From: an uncultured Lachnospiraceae bacterium
GTDB taxonomy: Bacteria > Bacillota > Clostridia > Lachnospirales > Lachnospiraceae
Assembly: GCA_910585825.1 (NCBI GenBank)
Contig: CAJUEY010000011.1
Span: 1 to 64,000 of the forward strand
Direction of reading: 5' to 3'
Length of the DNA: 64,000 nucleotides
This document shows positions 16,285-24,391 of this stretch, one piece after another. The notes below the pieces were generated by a model, which did not search any database, had not been told where the DNA came from, and was given only the letters and a program-made list of their open reading frames with translations. The translations under genes and the position numbers were made by a program. How positions within the stretch are numbered: position 1 is the stretch's first letter; each line of letters opens with the position of its first letter.

Positions 16285-17223
16285 TCAATAGGATAAGGGA
16301 AGATGTTTATTTGCAACATATTCTTCTGCAAAATGCGCCGCTACAGCCCCGTCTGCAGCGGCGGTTATAATTTGCCGGACTGCTTTTGTTCTGACGTCGC
16401 CGGCGGCAAATACACCGGGCAGGTTTGTTTTTGTAGTTTCATCTGCAGCGATATATCCCAAATCATCTAGCATTAACTGTTCCTTGAACAATTTTGTTTC
16501 CGGACTTCTGCCAATACTGATAAATAAGCCGTCCAATTTGATTTCTTTTGAATCGCCGTTCTTGTTTTTGAGGAGTACGCCTCTGAGCTTTTGGTCATAC
16601 ATAAACTGCTCTACCTGTGAATTCCATATAAATTCCATGTTTTCGGTTTTCATAAGAGATTCGTGATAAATCTTTGCAGCCCGCAGTGTTTCCCGGCGAT
16701 GTATCACATATACTTTGCGGCATATTTTGGAAAGAAGCAAAGCATCTGCAGCCGCAGAATTTCCACCGCCGACAACAGCGACTGTTTTATCTCGATAAAA
16801 CATACCGTCACAGGCAGCGCAGTATGCAATTCCCCTGCCGATAAGCATTTCTTCATCCTTGATCCCTAAGTGTTTATGGTCGGCGCCTGTTGCTATTATG
16901 ACGGTTTTTGCGTAGTAATCCCCTGTGTCAGAAGTTATTTTCCTGGGCATTGCCTGTAAATCAACGGAGAGCGCTTCGGTTTGGATTGTCTGTGTGCCAA
17001 ACTGTTCTGCGCCCTGCTGCATTTTTGAACCCAGAGTAAAGCCGTCAATTCCTTCGTGAAAGCCGGGATAGTTATCAATCTGCTGCGTCTGCGTCATCTG
17101 GCCGCCTGCCGCAAATTTTTCGAGTAAAAGGGTGTCAAGTCCGGCTCTTACAGCATATAATGCCGCTGTGTATCCTGCAGGTCCGCCGCCGATGATGATG
17201 GTATCGTAAATTTTGTTTTCCAT
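16285..17223 (-). CDS. trxB: Thioredoxin-disulfide reductase
   Basis: Reduces thioredoxin with NADPH through FAD. The 312-residue protein has the FAD motif GGGPAGYTAALYA near the N-terminus, the redox pair in CAACDG, the NADPH motif VGGGNSAAADALLL, HRRE, and the C-terminal FAD loop FAAGDVR. It lies 65 bp downstream of trxA on the same strand, and its ribosome site is buried in a long hairpin (17227-17273). Confidence 0.97.
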   Translation of the reverse strand: MENKIYDTIIIGGGPAGYTAALYAVRAGLDTLLLEKFAAGGQMTQTQQIDNYPGFHEGIDGFTLGSKMQQGAEQFGTQTIQTEALSVDLQAMPRKITSDTGDYYAKTVIIATGADHKHLGIKDEEMLIGRGIAYCAACDGMFYRDKTVAVVGGGNSAAADALLLSKICRKVYVIHRRETLRAAKIYHESLMKTENMEFIWNSQVEQFMYDQKLRGVLLKNKNGDSKEIKLDGLFISIGRSPETKLFKEQLMLDDLGYIAADETTKTNLPGVFAAGDVRTKAVRQIITAAADGAVAAHFAEEYVANKHLPLSY

Positions 17224-17226
17224 AAC

Positions 17227-17273
17227 AAAGCTCCTTTTGGATTTTTGTAATTATTATATCCAAAAAGAGCTTT
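17227..17273 (-). promoter_or_regulatory. Intercistronic hairpin covering the trxB ribosome site
   Basis: On the minus strand, 16 bases at 17273-17258 pair with 16 bases at 17242-17227, with only one G-U pair, around a 15-nt A/T-rich loop. The 3' arm contains AAAAGGAG, the trxB ribosome site, and ends four bases before the ATG. No T-run follows. It should limit trxB translation unless opened. Confidence 0.7.
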
Positions 17274-17288
17274 TCTGCAGTTGGTTTC

Positions 17289-17597
17289 TTATGCCAGCAT
17301 ATTAAGAATTTTTGCTTTCGGTACAGCACCCGTTGACTGATTGACAACTTTGCCGTTTTCCATTACAAAGAGCGAGGGGATGCTCATAACCTGAAAGGAA
17401 GAAGCCAGATCCTGATGTTCATCGACATTTACTTTGCATACTTTATATTCAGGATGCTCGCTGGCGATTTCTTCTACAATGGGGCTGACCATGCGGCAGG
17501 GGCCGCACCAATCGGCATAAAAGTCGAGAAGGACTTTCCTGTCGCTCTTTAATACCTCGTCTTCAAAGTTATTCTGATCAATTTTTACAACAGACAT
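17289..17597 (-). CDS. trxA: Thioredoxin
   Basis: A 102-residue classic thioredoxin: FYADWCGPCRM active site near residue 31, cis-Pro in SIPSL, and Gly near the C-terminus. It donates electrons to ribonucleotide reductase and peroxidases and is recycled by TrxB, encoded just downstream. The ribosome site is AAGGAGAT. Confidence 0.97.
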   Translation of the reverse strand: MSVVKIDQNNFEDEVLKSDRKVLLDFYADWCGPCRMVSPIVEEIASEHPEYKVCKVNVDEHQDLASSFQVMSIPSLFVMENGKVVNQSTGAVPKAKILNMLA

Positions 17598-17636
17598 AAT
17601 AAAATCTCCTTTTGATAATATGTTTACAAGAATTTT

Positions 17637-17663
17637 TAAACACGGTTTAGTGTTTACAGTATA
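17637..17663 (-). promoter_or_regulatory. Palindrome and -10 upstream of trxA
   Basis: On the minus strand TATACT (17663-17658) is a good -10. Directly downstream, at the expected start site, lies the palindrome TAAACAC-6 bp-GTGTTTA (17637-17656), a candidate repressor site. No convincing -35 was found. Confidence 0.4.
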
Positions 17664-17748
17664 ATGTGTTTTTTATTCCGTTTTTGTGACAATGTAACAA
17701 AATATTTCGAGTTTTGCCGCCGCAGATAGAAAGAGAAAATCCTGCGAT

Positions 17749-17776
17749 TTACTTTTGTGTCCCGGTATGCTATACT
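17749..17776 (+). promoter_or_regulatory. Promoter of ychF
   Basis: TTACTT (17749-17754) and TATACT (17771-17776) with a 16-bp spacer give a leader of about 95 nt to ychF. Confidence 0.6.
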
Positions 17777-17876
17777 GTCATAAATATTGAGGTTTGTATA
17801 ATATATGACCGTATGCCGTTGAAACGGTATGAAACCAAAGAATCTGGAAAGAAAATTCAAAGGAGATTAAGGTAAA

Positions 17877-18977
17877 ATGAAACTAGGCATCGTAGGACTT
17901 CCCAACGTAGGAAAAAGCACATTATTCAATTCACTGACAAAAGCGGGAGCAGAGTCTGCAAATTATCCTTTTTGTACCATTGATCCCAATGTAGGGATTG
18001 TTGCGGTACCGGATGAGAGATTAAAACAGCTGGGCGATATGTACCGTTCCAAAAAAGTGACGCCCGCAGTGATTGAATTTGTAGACATTGCGGGTCTGGT
18101 AAAGGGAGCCAGCAAAGGAGAAGGACTCGGCAACCAGTTTCTGGCCAATATCAGAGAGGTAGATGCAATCGTACATGTTGTGCGCTGCTTTGAAGATGGC
18201 AATGTGGTGCATGTAGACGGAAGCATTGATCCGGTCCGGGATATAGAAACAATCAATCTGGAGCTTATTTTTTCGGATATTGAAATCTTAGAGCGCCGGA
18301 TTGCCAAGACTTCAAAGGGGGCCAGAAATGACAAAACACTGGCCAAAGAATTAGCCCTTTTGGAACAGATCAAGGAGCATCTGGAAAACGGAAATACGGC
18401 AAAAACCTTTGAATTGTCCGGTGATGAGGAGGAAAAAAGCTGGTTTATTTCCTATAATCTTCTGACAGCCAAACCGGTAATTTATGCAGCAAATGTGGCG
18501 GAGGATGATCTTGCAGATGACGGAGCCTCTAATTCTTTTGTGCAGAATGTCAGAACACAGGCAGCATCTGAGAACAGCGAAGTGTTTGTGATCTGCGCTC
18601 AGATCGAACAGGAGATTGCGGAACTGGACGAAGATGAAAAGGCAATGTTTTTAGAAGAACTGGGATTAAAAGAATCCGGTCTGGAAAAACTGATTAAAGC
18701 AAGTTACAGCCTTTTGGGACTGATCAGCTATCTGACTGCGGGAGAAGACGAGACAAGAGCCTGGACAATTGTGAAGGGGACAAAAGCGCCTCAGGCAGCC
18801 GGCAAGATTCATACGGATTTTGAACGGGGATTCATCCGGGCAGAGGTTGTGAATTATCAAGACCTTTTAGACTGCGGAAGTCTTGCTGCCGCAAAGGAAA
18901 AGGGAATTGTCGGACTGGAAGGAAAAGAATACGTTGTAAAAGACGGAGACGTTATGTTGTTTCGATTTAATGTATAA
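17877..18977 (+). CDS. ychF: Redox-regulated ATPase of the Obg/YchF family
   Basis: A 366-residue P-loop protein that binds ATP rather than GTP and associates with ribosomes. It has GLPNVGKSTLFNSL (P-loop), NYPFCTIDPNVG (switch I), DIAGLVKGASKGEGLGNQFL (switch II), a central helical arm and a C-terminal TGS-like domain (KGTKAPQAAGKIHTDFERGFIRAEV in two pieces). AAAGGAGATTAAGG precedes the ATG. It is monocistronic or first in a loose cluster with ylmC and nrdR. Confidence 0.97.
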   Translation: MKLGIVGLPNVGKSTLFNSLTKAGAESANYPFCTIDPNVGIVAVPDERLKQLGDMYRSKKVTPAVIEFVDIAGLVKGASKGEGLGNQFLANIREVDAIVHVVRCFEDGNVVHVDGSIDPVRDIETINLELIFSDIEILERRIAKTSKGARNDKTLAKELALLEQIKEHLENGNTAKTFELSGDEEEKSWFISYNLLTAKPVIYAANVAEDDLADDGASNSFVQNVRTQAASENSEVFVICAQIEQEIAELDEDEKAMFLEELGLKESGLEKLIKASYSLLGLISYLTAGEDETRAWTIVKGTKAPQAAGKIHTDFERGFIRAEVVNYQDLLDCGSLAAAKEKGIVGLEGKEYVVKDGDVMLFRFNV

Positions 18978-19050
18978 ATGAAACAGGCATTGGGAATAGG
19001 ACAAAAATCTTTGGAATAAACTAAAAAGAAGAAAAAGAAAAGGTCTGCCG

Positions 19051-19305
19051 ATGCGTTTATGTGAGCTTCAGGAGAAAGAAGTAATCAATGTCTGTAACTG
19101 CAAGTGTCTGGGCAATGTGATTGATTTGGAATTTGATGAGAAAACGGGCTGCATACAGGCGTTAATTGTACCGGGGCCATGCAAGTTTTTCGGTATGTTT
19201 GGACATGATTTTGAGTTTTGCATACCCTGGAAATGTATTGTTCGTATAGGTTCCGATATTATTTTAGTTGAGATAAAGGAAGAAGATGTGAGAAGAAAAT
19301 TATAG
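19051..19305 (+). CDS. YlmC/YmxH-family PRC-barrel sporulation protein
   Basis: An 84-residue PRC-barrel-like protein (MRLCELQEKEVINV...GNVIDLEFDEKTG...IPWKCIVRIGSDIILVEI). The family is common in spore-forming Firmicutes and annotated as sporulation-linked; the molecular role is not settled. It has an unusually high number of Cys (6 of 84). It lies 11 bp before nrdR and is probably in the same transcript. Confidence 0.88.
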   Translation: MRLCELQEKEVINVCNCKCLGNVIDLEFDEKTGCIQALIVPGPCKFFGMFGHDFEFCIPWKCIVRIGSDIILVEIKEEDVRRKL

Positions 19306-19316
19306 GGGGATTTTCT

Positions 19317-19769
19317 ATGAAATGTCCATATTGCAGCAGTGAGAATACGAGGGTGATTGATTCAAGACCTGCAGACGACAACAGTTCCATTCGCCGCAGG
19401 CGTTTGTGCGATGAATGCGGAAAGAGATTCACTACCTATGAAAAGGTAGAAACCATACCATTGATTGTAATTAAAAAGGATAACAACAGGGAGCAGTATG
19501 ACCGCTCGAAAATAGAGGCAGGCATTTTACGTGCCTGTCACAAACGGCCTATATCTGCTGATCAGATTAACCGTCTGGTAGATGAAATAGAGACAGAGAT
19601 TTTCAATCGGGAGGAAAAGGAAGTATCCAGTTCTTTAATCGGTGAAATTGTAATGGACAAGCTGAAAGATTTAGAAGCGGTTGCTTATGTCCGGTTTGCT
19701 TCCGTATACAGAGAGTTCAAGGATATCAATACGTTTATGAATGAATTGAAGAAAATCCTGGATACATAA
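19317..19769 (+). CDS. nrdR: Transcriptional repressor of ribonucleotide reductase genes
   Basis: A 150-residue repressor with an N-terminal zinc ribbon (CPYCSSEN and CDECGKRF) and an ATP-cone domain (about 49-139) that senses ATP/dATP. RRRRLCDECGKRFTTYE is the family signature. It represses nrd operons when dATP is high. TAGGGGGA precedes the ATG. Confidence 0.97.
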   Translation: MKCPYCSSENTRVIDSRPADDNSSIRRRRLCDECGKRFTTYEKVETIPLIVIKKDNNREQYDRSKIEAGILRACHKRPISADQINRLVDEIETEIFNREEKEVSSSLIGEIVMDKLKDLEAVAYVRFASVYREFKDINTFMNELKKILDT

Positions 19770-19780
19770 AAGGAGCGTAT

Positions 19781-20281
19781 ATGAGACATTTTTTATATCC
19801 GGATGAATATCTGCCTTCTGCCTATCAGATTGATTATGAGGGATTGTATCAAAAAGGCTTCCGAGGACTGATTTACGATATTGACAATACATTAGTTCCC
19901 CATGGAGAGCCTGCAGATGACCGTGCAATTGCTTTGTTTGCGCATTTGAAGGAATTGGGTTTTGACTGTGTTTTAATTTCCAATAACAAAGAACCGAGGG
20001 TAAAGGCTTTTGCCCACCGGGTAAAAGCCCGTTATATTTTTAAGGCCGGAAAGCCCAAGCCTGGTAATTACAGGCGCGCTATGGAGATGATGCATACCGG
20101 ATGCAGCAATACGGTTTTTATTGGAGATCAGATCTTTACCGATGTGGCGGGGGCAAAGCTGGCCGGAATTTATTCCATACTGGTAGAGCCGATTCATCCA
20201 AAGGAAGAGATACAGATTGTGATCAAACGATATTTTGAAAAGATAGTTCTGTTTTTTTATCAGAGAGGGAGGAAGTTATGA
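19781..20281 (+). CDS. YqeG-family HAD phosphatase
   Basis: A 166-residue HAD-superfamily class III phosphatase. It has DIDNTL (nucleophile and acid Asp), ISNN (motif II), KPKP (motif III Lys) and GDQIFTDV (motif IV). The closest group is YqeG/PGP (phosphatidylglycerophosphatase-like); the substrate in Firmicutes is not proven. It overlaps rpiB by ATGA. Confidence 0.9.
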   Translation: MRHFLYPDEYLPSAYQIDYEGLYQKGFRGLIYDIDNTLVPHGEPADDRAIALFAHLKELGFDCVLISNNKEPRVKAFAHRVKARYIFKAGKPKPGNYRRAMEMMHTGCSNTVFIGDQIFTDVAGAKLAGIYSILVEPIHPKEEIQIVIKRYFEKIVLFFYQRGRKL

Positions 20282-20724
20282 AAATCGCAATTGGCAACGA
20301 CCATGCAGCAGTAGAGCTGAAAAATCAGATTATGGCTTATGTAAAGGAGCTTGGACATGAAGTGGAAAATTACGGAACAGATGCGAATGCATCCTGTAAC
20401 TATCCGGAATATGGCGAGAAAGTAGCAAGAGCGGTTGCAGGAGGCCGGGCGGATTGTGGAATATTAATATGCGGGACAGGCGTTGGAATTTCCATTGCGG
20501 CTAATAAAGTCAAAGGGATTCGTGCCGCCGTATGTTCTGACGTGACGACGGCAAGACTGGTAAAAGAACATAACAATGCCAATATCATTGCATTCGGCGC
20601 ACGCATTGTGGGAGAAGAACTGGCAAAGGATATTGTAAAATCATATCTGGAAGCGGAATTTTTGGGCGGAAGGCATGCAGAAAGAGTTGCCATGATTGAA
20701 GAAATTGAATCCAGAGAAGGATAG
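20278..20724 (+). CDS. rpiB: Ribose-5-phosphate isomerase B
   Basis: Interconverts ribose 5-phosphate and ribulose 5-phosphate. The 148-residue protein has GNDHAA, NYPEYGEKVA, the active-site loop GILICGTGVGISIAANK with the catalytic Cys, and GARI. A related sugar isomerase (LacA/B type) is less likely given this motif set. GGAGGAAG lies upstream inside the preceding gene. Confidence 0.93.
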   Translation: MKIAIGNDHAAVELKNQIMAYVKELGHEVENYGTDANASCNYPEYGEKVARAVAGGRADCGILICGTGVGISIAANKVKGIRAAVCSDVTTARLVKEHNNANIIAFGARIVGEELAKDIVKSYLEAEFLGGRHAERVAMIEEIESREG

Positions 20725-20785
20725 AAATTCAGATAAAGGAAAGACTGTAAAGAAAAGACCTTGAAGAAAGAAGAGGATTTTATAT

Positions 20786-21712
20786 ATGGCAAAACGAATT
20801 TTAAATATGACGCCGGCAGAGATGAGCAATCTTACCAAAGAAGAACTGATATCAGCGATTGCGGGAAGTGAAGGAAGGGTATTGGCAAGTGAAACGATCG
20901 GAATAACCGTGCCGCTGCTTACCGATGTTACAAATGCGGAATTTGCGGCATCTATGGGGGCGGATATGATTCTGTTAAATATGTTTGATGTACAAAATCC
21001 TGTAATTCATGCACTGCCTGAAACAGACAAGACAGACGTGGTGCGTGAGGTGAAAAGACTTACCGGCCGCATGGTGGGCATTAATTTGGAGCCGGTTGAC
21101 GAAGAGGCTGCATCGGAAAATGCCGAGACGATCTGGGCGATGAGTCCCGGCCGCTATGCGACGGTGGAAAATGCCGTACTGGCGCAGAAAATGGGAGTAG
21201 ATATGATTGTTTTGACCGGCAATCCGGGCAACGGTGTGAGCAATGAAGCGATTAATTCTTCCCTTAGGGCGATTTCATCTGAAATCGGGGACAGGATCGT
21301 GCTTGCAGCCGGAAAGATGCATGCATCCGGCATTATCGGCGAAGGAGGAGAAAATATCATTACCAAAGAAGACATCCGTTTGTTTGCAGAGGCGGGAGCG
21401 GATGTGATTCTGATGCCGGCTCCGGGAACCGTACCGGGGATTACCACAGAGTATATCCGCGAGTTGGTGGGATATGCCCACAGCCTGGGCAGGCTTACCA
21501 TTACTGCAATTGGAACCTCTCAGGAGGGAGCTGATACGGACACCATAAAACGGATTGCACTGGAATGTAAAATGACAGGTACGGATATTCACCATATCGG
21601 GGATTCCGGATATGTAGGCATGGCTCTTCCGGAGAATATTATGGCATACAGCACGGCAATCCGGGGCATTCGCCATACTTATCACAGGATGGCGCAGTCA
21701 CTGGCAAGATAG
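20786..21712 (+). CDS. Uncharacterised TIM-barrel protein
   Basis: A 308-residue soluble protein with regular beta/alpha units: MILLNMFD, VGINLEPVDEEA, MIVLTGNPGNGVSNEA, VLAAGKMHASGIIGEGGENIITKED, VILMPAPGTVPGITTEY, TITAIGTSQEGAD, TGTDIHHIGDSGY. The Gly-rich loops suggest a phosphate-containing ligand. It looks like a conserved family of unknown function, sometimes labelled from distant BtpA/SgcQ or phosphonomutase similarity; the true reaction is not known to me. The rpiB neighbour suggests sugar-phosphate metabolism. Confidence 0.75.
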   Translation: MAKRILNMTPAEMSNLTKEELISAIAGSEGRVLASETIGITVPLLTDVTNAEFAASMGADMILLNMFDVQNPVIHALPETDKTDVVREVKRLTGRMVGINLEPVDEEAASENAETIWAMSPGRYATVENAVLAQKMGVDMIVLTGNPGNGVSNEAINSSLRAISSEIGDRIVLAAGKMHASGIIGEGGENIITKEDIRLFAEAGADVILMPAPGTVPGITTEYIRELVGYAHSLGRLTITAIGTSQEGADTDTIKRIALECKMTGTDIHHIGDSGYVGMALPENIMAYSTAIRGIRHTYHRMAQSLAR

Positions 21713-21741
21713 AGCGGGGCATAAGCTGATACTGTACTGGC

Positions 21742-21773
21742 CTGTGACCGTGCAGCGCAGTGCATGGTCACAG
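21742..21773. repeat. 13-bp palindromic hairpin before efp
   Basis: CTGTGACC-G-TGCA (21742-21754) pairs with TGCA-T-GGTCACAG (21761-21773) around a 6-nt loop, with one G-U pair. The flanks continue the symmetry loosely. No T-run follows, so it is not a classical terminator; it may be a REP-like intergenic element. Confidence 0.55.
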
Positions 21774-21825
21774 AGTAAACCGTAACCATAAGCTGCCATT
21801 AATTTGAGAATAAGGTAAAAAAAGG

Positions 21826-21854
21826 TTGAAAAACCAATACTTTTATTATAAAAT
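21826..21854 (+). promoter_or_regulatory. Promoter of efp
   Basis: TTGAAA (21826-21831) and TAAAAT (21849-21854) are separated by 17 bp. A leader of about 40 nt ends in AAGGAGG. Confidence 0.65.
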
Positions 21855-21896
21855 GTACAAGTGGCTAGAGCCCAAACGTATTAAGGAGGAAAATTT

Positions 21897-22454
21897 ATGA
21901 TTTCAGCAGGAGATTTCAGAAATGGTATTACCATCGAGTTAGAAGGAAATATATTTCAGATTATCGAATTCCAGCATGTGAAACCAGGAAAAGGTGCAGC
22001 ATTTGTAAGAACTAAGTTAAAGAATATTAAGAGTGGCGGCGTTGTGGAGAAAACTTTCCGGCCGACAGAGAAATGTCCGCAGGCGCGTATCGACAGAAAA
22101 GATTATCAGTACTTATATGCAGATGGAGATTTATTCTACTTCATGGACGTTGAAACATATGATCAGATTGCGTTGAGCAAGGATGATATAGGCGATGCAT
22201 TGAAATTTGTCAAAGAAAATGAGATGGTAAAGGTTTGTTCTCACAATGGAAATGTATTTGCAGTAGAACCGCCTCTGTTTGTGGAGCTGCAGATTACAGA
22301 TACAGAGCCTGGATTTAAAGGCGATACAGCAACAGGCGCTACCAAGCCCGCGGTTGTAGAGACGGGCGCTACCGTATATGTTCCGTTGTTTGTCAATCAG
22401 GATGATGTGATTAAGATTGATACAAGAACAGGTGAATATTTATCCAGAGTATAA
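21897..22454 (+). CDS. efp: Translation elongation factor P
   Basis: Relieves ribosome stalling at polyproline. The 185-residue protein has three OB-like domains. The loop of domain I reads KPGKGAAFVRTKLKN, with Lys at the usual modification position, and the C-terminus carries the signature KIDTRTGEYLSRV. A normal-length, single gene with its own promoter and terminator. Confidence 0.97.
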   Translation: MISAGDFRNGITIELEGNIFQIIEFQHVKPGKGAAFVRTKLKNIKSGGVVEKTFRPTEKCPQARIDRKDYQYLYADGDLFYFMDVETYDQIALSKDDIGDALKFVKENEMVKVCSHNGNVFAVEPPLFVELQITDTEPGFKGDTATGATKPAVVETGATVYVPLFVNQDDVIKIDTRTGEYLSRV

Positions 22455-22464
22455 AAGAATAAGA

Positions 22465-22510
22465 CGACCGGCTGTCCTGATGTATGGGCAGCCGGTTGTT
22501 ATCTTTTCTA
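22465..22510 (+). terminator. Intrinsic terminator of efp
   Basis: ACCGGCTG (22467-22474) and CAGCCGGT (22489-22496) form an 8-bp stem, followed by TGTTATCTTTTC. Confidence 0.8.
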
Positions 22511-22552
22511 TCATAATTGGTGACAGAAAAAAGATAGTTGGTAACATAACGC

Positions 22553-22579
22553 TAAAGCAGTATGTTTTTCTGCCGAAAA
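22553..22579 (+). promoter_or_regulatory. Sigma-28 (SigD/FliA)-type promoter candidate
   Basis: TAAA (22553-22556), a 15-nt spacer and GCCGAAAA (22572-22579) match the flagellar sigma factor consensus (TAAA-N15-GCCGATAA) with one mismatch in the -10. It lies 51 bp before the ATG of the next gene, and no sigma-A promoter as good was seen there. Confidence 0.6.
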
Positions 22580-22630
22580 TCATATCAGATAACAATTTTC
22601 AAACACGCATTGAGATCGGAGGAAGAAAAC

Positions 22631-23464
22631 ATGAGCGTCATCAGTACAGGCTGCATACAAAAAAGCAGTTATGCATATACCGTTACCGGTACATACACCG
22701 AGAAGACAAAAAGCCAGAACAGCAGTGCAGCGGTTCAACAAGAAAGCGTAGTGGATGACTACAAGAGAAGGCATCCGGAGAGCGCCGCCCATGTAGACAA
22801 ACAGGTACAGGCGGGGAAAAAGGTCAGAGCAAAAAACGGCGCTGAAAACATTTCCAGAGAGGATATGACAATGGAGGAATATCAGAAATATTTCTATTCT
22901 CTGTTGGATACGATTCCCTATGACTCTACAAGAGTTTATGATGAGAACCACCTTTCTATTTCGGACAAAGGCTGGGAACAGATGAAAAAAGATCCGGACT
23001 ATGAGGCATGGATTCTGGGATATTTTGTGGAGGACAGAGCTGTTAGAAATCCGTTTTTCGGATGGGGCGGCAATTCCGGAATGATTATTTTTGAGCATTT
23101 TGGAGCGTCAATTGACGAACATCACGGAGAGGGATACAGCAAATCTGCTATAAATGGAGACAAAACCGAAGATGAAGAAGAATCCTGGTGGATGAAACGC
23201 CGCAAGAAAACGAAAGAGCTTTTAGAGGAGCAGCAGTTAAAAGCAGCAAGAGAAGCCAAAGCAAAAGAAGCGGCAGACCTCCAGGAATACCGGAATCATC
23301 AGTTGAAAAGACAGCAGAATCTGCATGCGTTTCTTACCGGACAGTCAAAAAGCTTTACGCAGAATGGGGCGGATGACAGCCGGGCGAAAGCAGAGGCTTC
23401 TGCAGCTTATGAAACAGTGGGGCTGTTTCACAGCGTCTTTGATGTTGGCGGAACACAAAATTAA
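22631..23464 (+). CDS. Hypothetical protein, possibly in the motility regulon
   Basis: A 277-residue soluble protein without signal peptide. The N-terminus (MSVISTGCIQKSSYAYTVTG) is polar and flexible; the middle (about 75-180) contains YFYSLLDTIPYDSTRVYDEN and SDKGWEQMKKDPDYEAWILGYF; the C-terminal third is highly charged with a predicted coiled coil (KKTKELLEEQQLKAAREAKA). I do not recognise the family with certainty. The upstream sigma-28-like promoter suggests expression with flagellar or chemotaxis genes. ATG 22631 has GGAGGAAG six bases upstream. Confidence 0.75.
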   Translation: MSVISTGCIQKSSYAYTVTGTYTEKTKSQNSSAAVQQESVVDDYKRRHPESAAHVDKQVQAGKKVRAKNGAENISREDMTMEEYQKYFYSLLDTIPYDSTRVYDENHLSISDKGWEQMKKDPDYEAWILGYFVEDRAVRNPFFGWGGNSGMIIFEHFGASIDEHHGEGYSKSAINGDKTEDEEESWWMKRRKKTKELLEEQQLKAAREAKAKEAADLQEYRNHQLKRQQNLHAFLTGQSKSFTQNGADDSRAKAEASAAYETVGLFHSVFDVGGTQN

Positions 23465-23478
23465 AGACAGATACATGG

Positions 23479-24339
23479 TCAATTGCCCGCTGGCTGCATT
23501 CGATTCTGATTGCGCCATTCTCTGGGCGAAATACCGAAAACGTTTTTAAATGCCCTCGAAAAATGAAGAGGGTTGTCATATCCTACTGCATTGCTGATGT
23601 CGCCGACAGAAAGCTTTGTCAGTTTCAAAAGCTCTGCGGCTTTGGTCATGCGGTAGTTCAATAAAAATTCCTGAGGAGTCCGCCCTGTGGACTCCTTAAA
23701 TATTTTTCCAAAATAGCTGCGGTTTAAGCCGCAGTTGTCTGCAATATCTTCCACAGATATATCGTTGTGGAAATTCTGTTCAATATAATTTAAGGCTTCA
23801 CGTACATAAAAATCACGAAGCCGCCCTCCCTTTTTCAATTTCAGAGATGCAATGGAATTTGTCATGGCGTCAAAAAAAAGATACAGGTGGCCAATCAGAT
23901 GAAAGGGAGATAAATCACTGTGCTCTACAATATAGAGCATTTCATTCATCATGATTTCACGATGAACGTGAGAATGGGCATGATAGATTGGAGTATTTGG
24001 AGAAAGACCTGCTATTTCAACGGCTTCTTTTACCCGCAGTCCGTCAAATTCCAGCCAGACATACTCCCAGGGAAGTTTTTTGGCGGCAATGTAGGTTGTA
24101 ATCTGATTGGGAAAAATCATAAAACCCTGTCCGCTTTTAATCTGGTAAGTCTGGGTTGTGCCGGAGGAATCGTCTGCATATAAAGTTCCGGTACCGGATA
24201 TGATGTAGTGAAACAGAAAGTGCGTTCTTGCGGCGGGGCCGAAAGAATGAGATGGCGCGCAGCGTTCCCAGCCGAACTGGTAGAGGCTGAGATCAACAAA
24301 ATTTTCATTTGGAAAAACGGAAAACAGCAAATCTTTCAT
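23479..24339 (-). CDS. AraC-family transcriptional regulator of the alpha-galactoside locus
   Basis: A 286-residue regulator with an N-terminal cupin sensor (about 15-150: HFLFHYIISGTGTLY, FMIFPNQITTYIA) and a C-terminal pair of HTH motifs (about 185-280: ISVEDIADNCGLNRSYFGKIFKESTG and ISNAVGYDNPLHFSRAFKNVFGISPREWR, each given in part). It is divergent from the sugar-binding lipoprotein gene, so it likely activates the importer and GH36 genes when a galactoside is bound (the RafR/MsmR arrangement). GGAGGTATATC precedes the ATG. Confidence 0.92.
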   Translation of the reverse strand: MKDLLFSVFPNENFVDLSLYQFGWERCAPSHSFGPAARTHFLFHYIISGTGTLYADDSSGTTQTYQIKSGQGFMIFPNQITTYIAAKKLPWEYVWLEFDGLRVKEAVEIAGLSPNTPIYHAHSHVHREIMMNEMLYIVEHSDLSPFHLIGHLYLFFDAMTNSIASLKLKKGGRLRDFYVREALNYIEQNFHNDISVEDIADNCGLNRSYFGKIFKESTGRTPQEFLLNYRMTKAAELLKLTKLSVGDISNAVGYDNPLHFSRAFKNVFGISPREWRNQNRMQPAGN

Positions 24340-24391
24340 GATATACCTCCTGTAAGTGCATTCATGTTCTATCAGTATATCTGTAAATATA

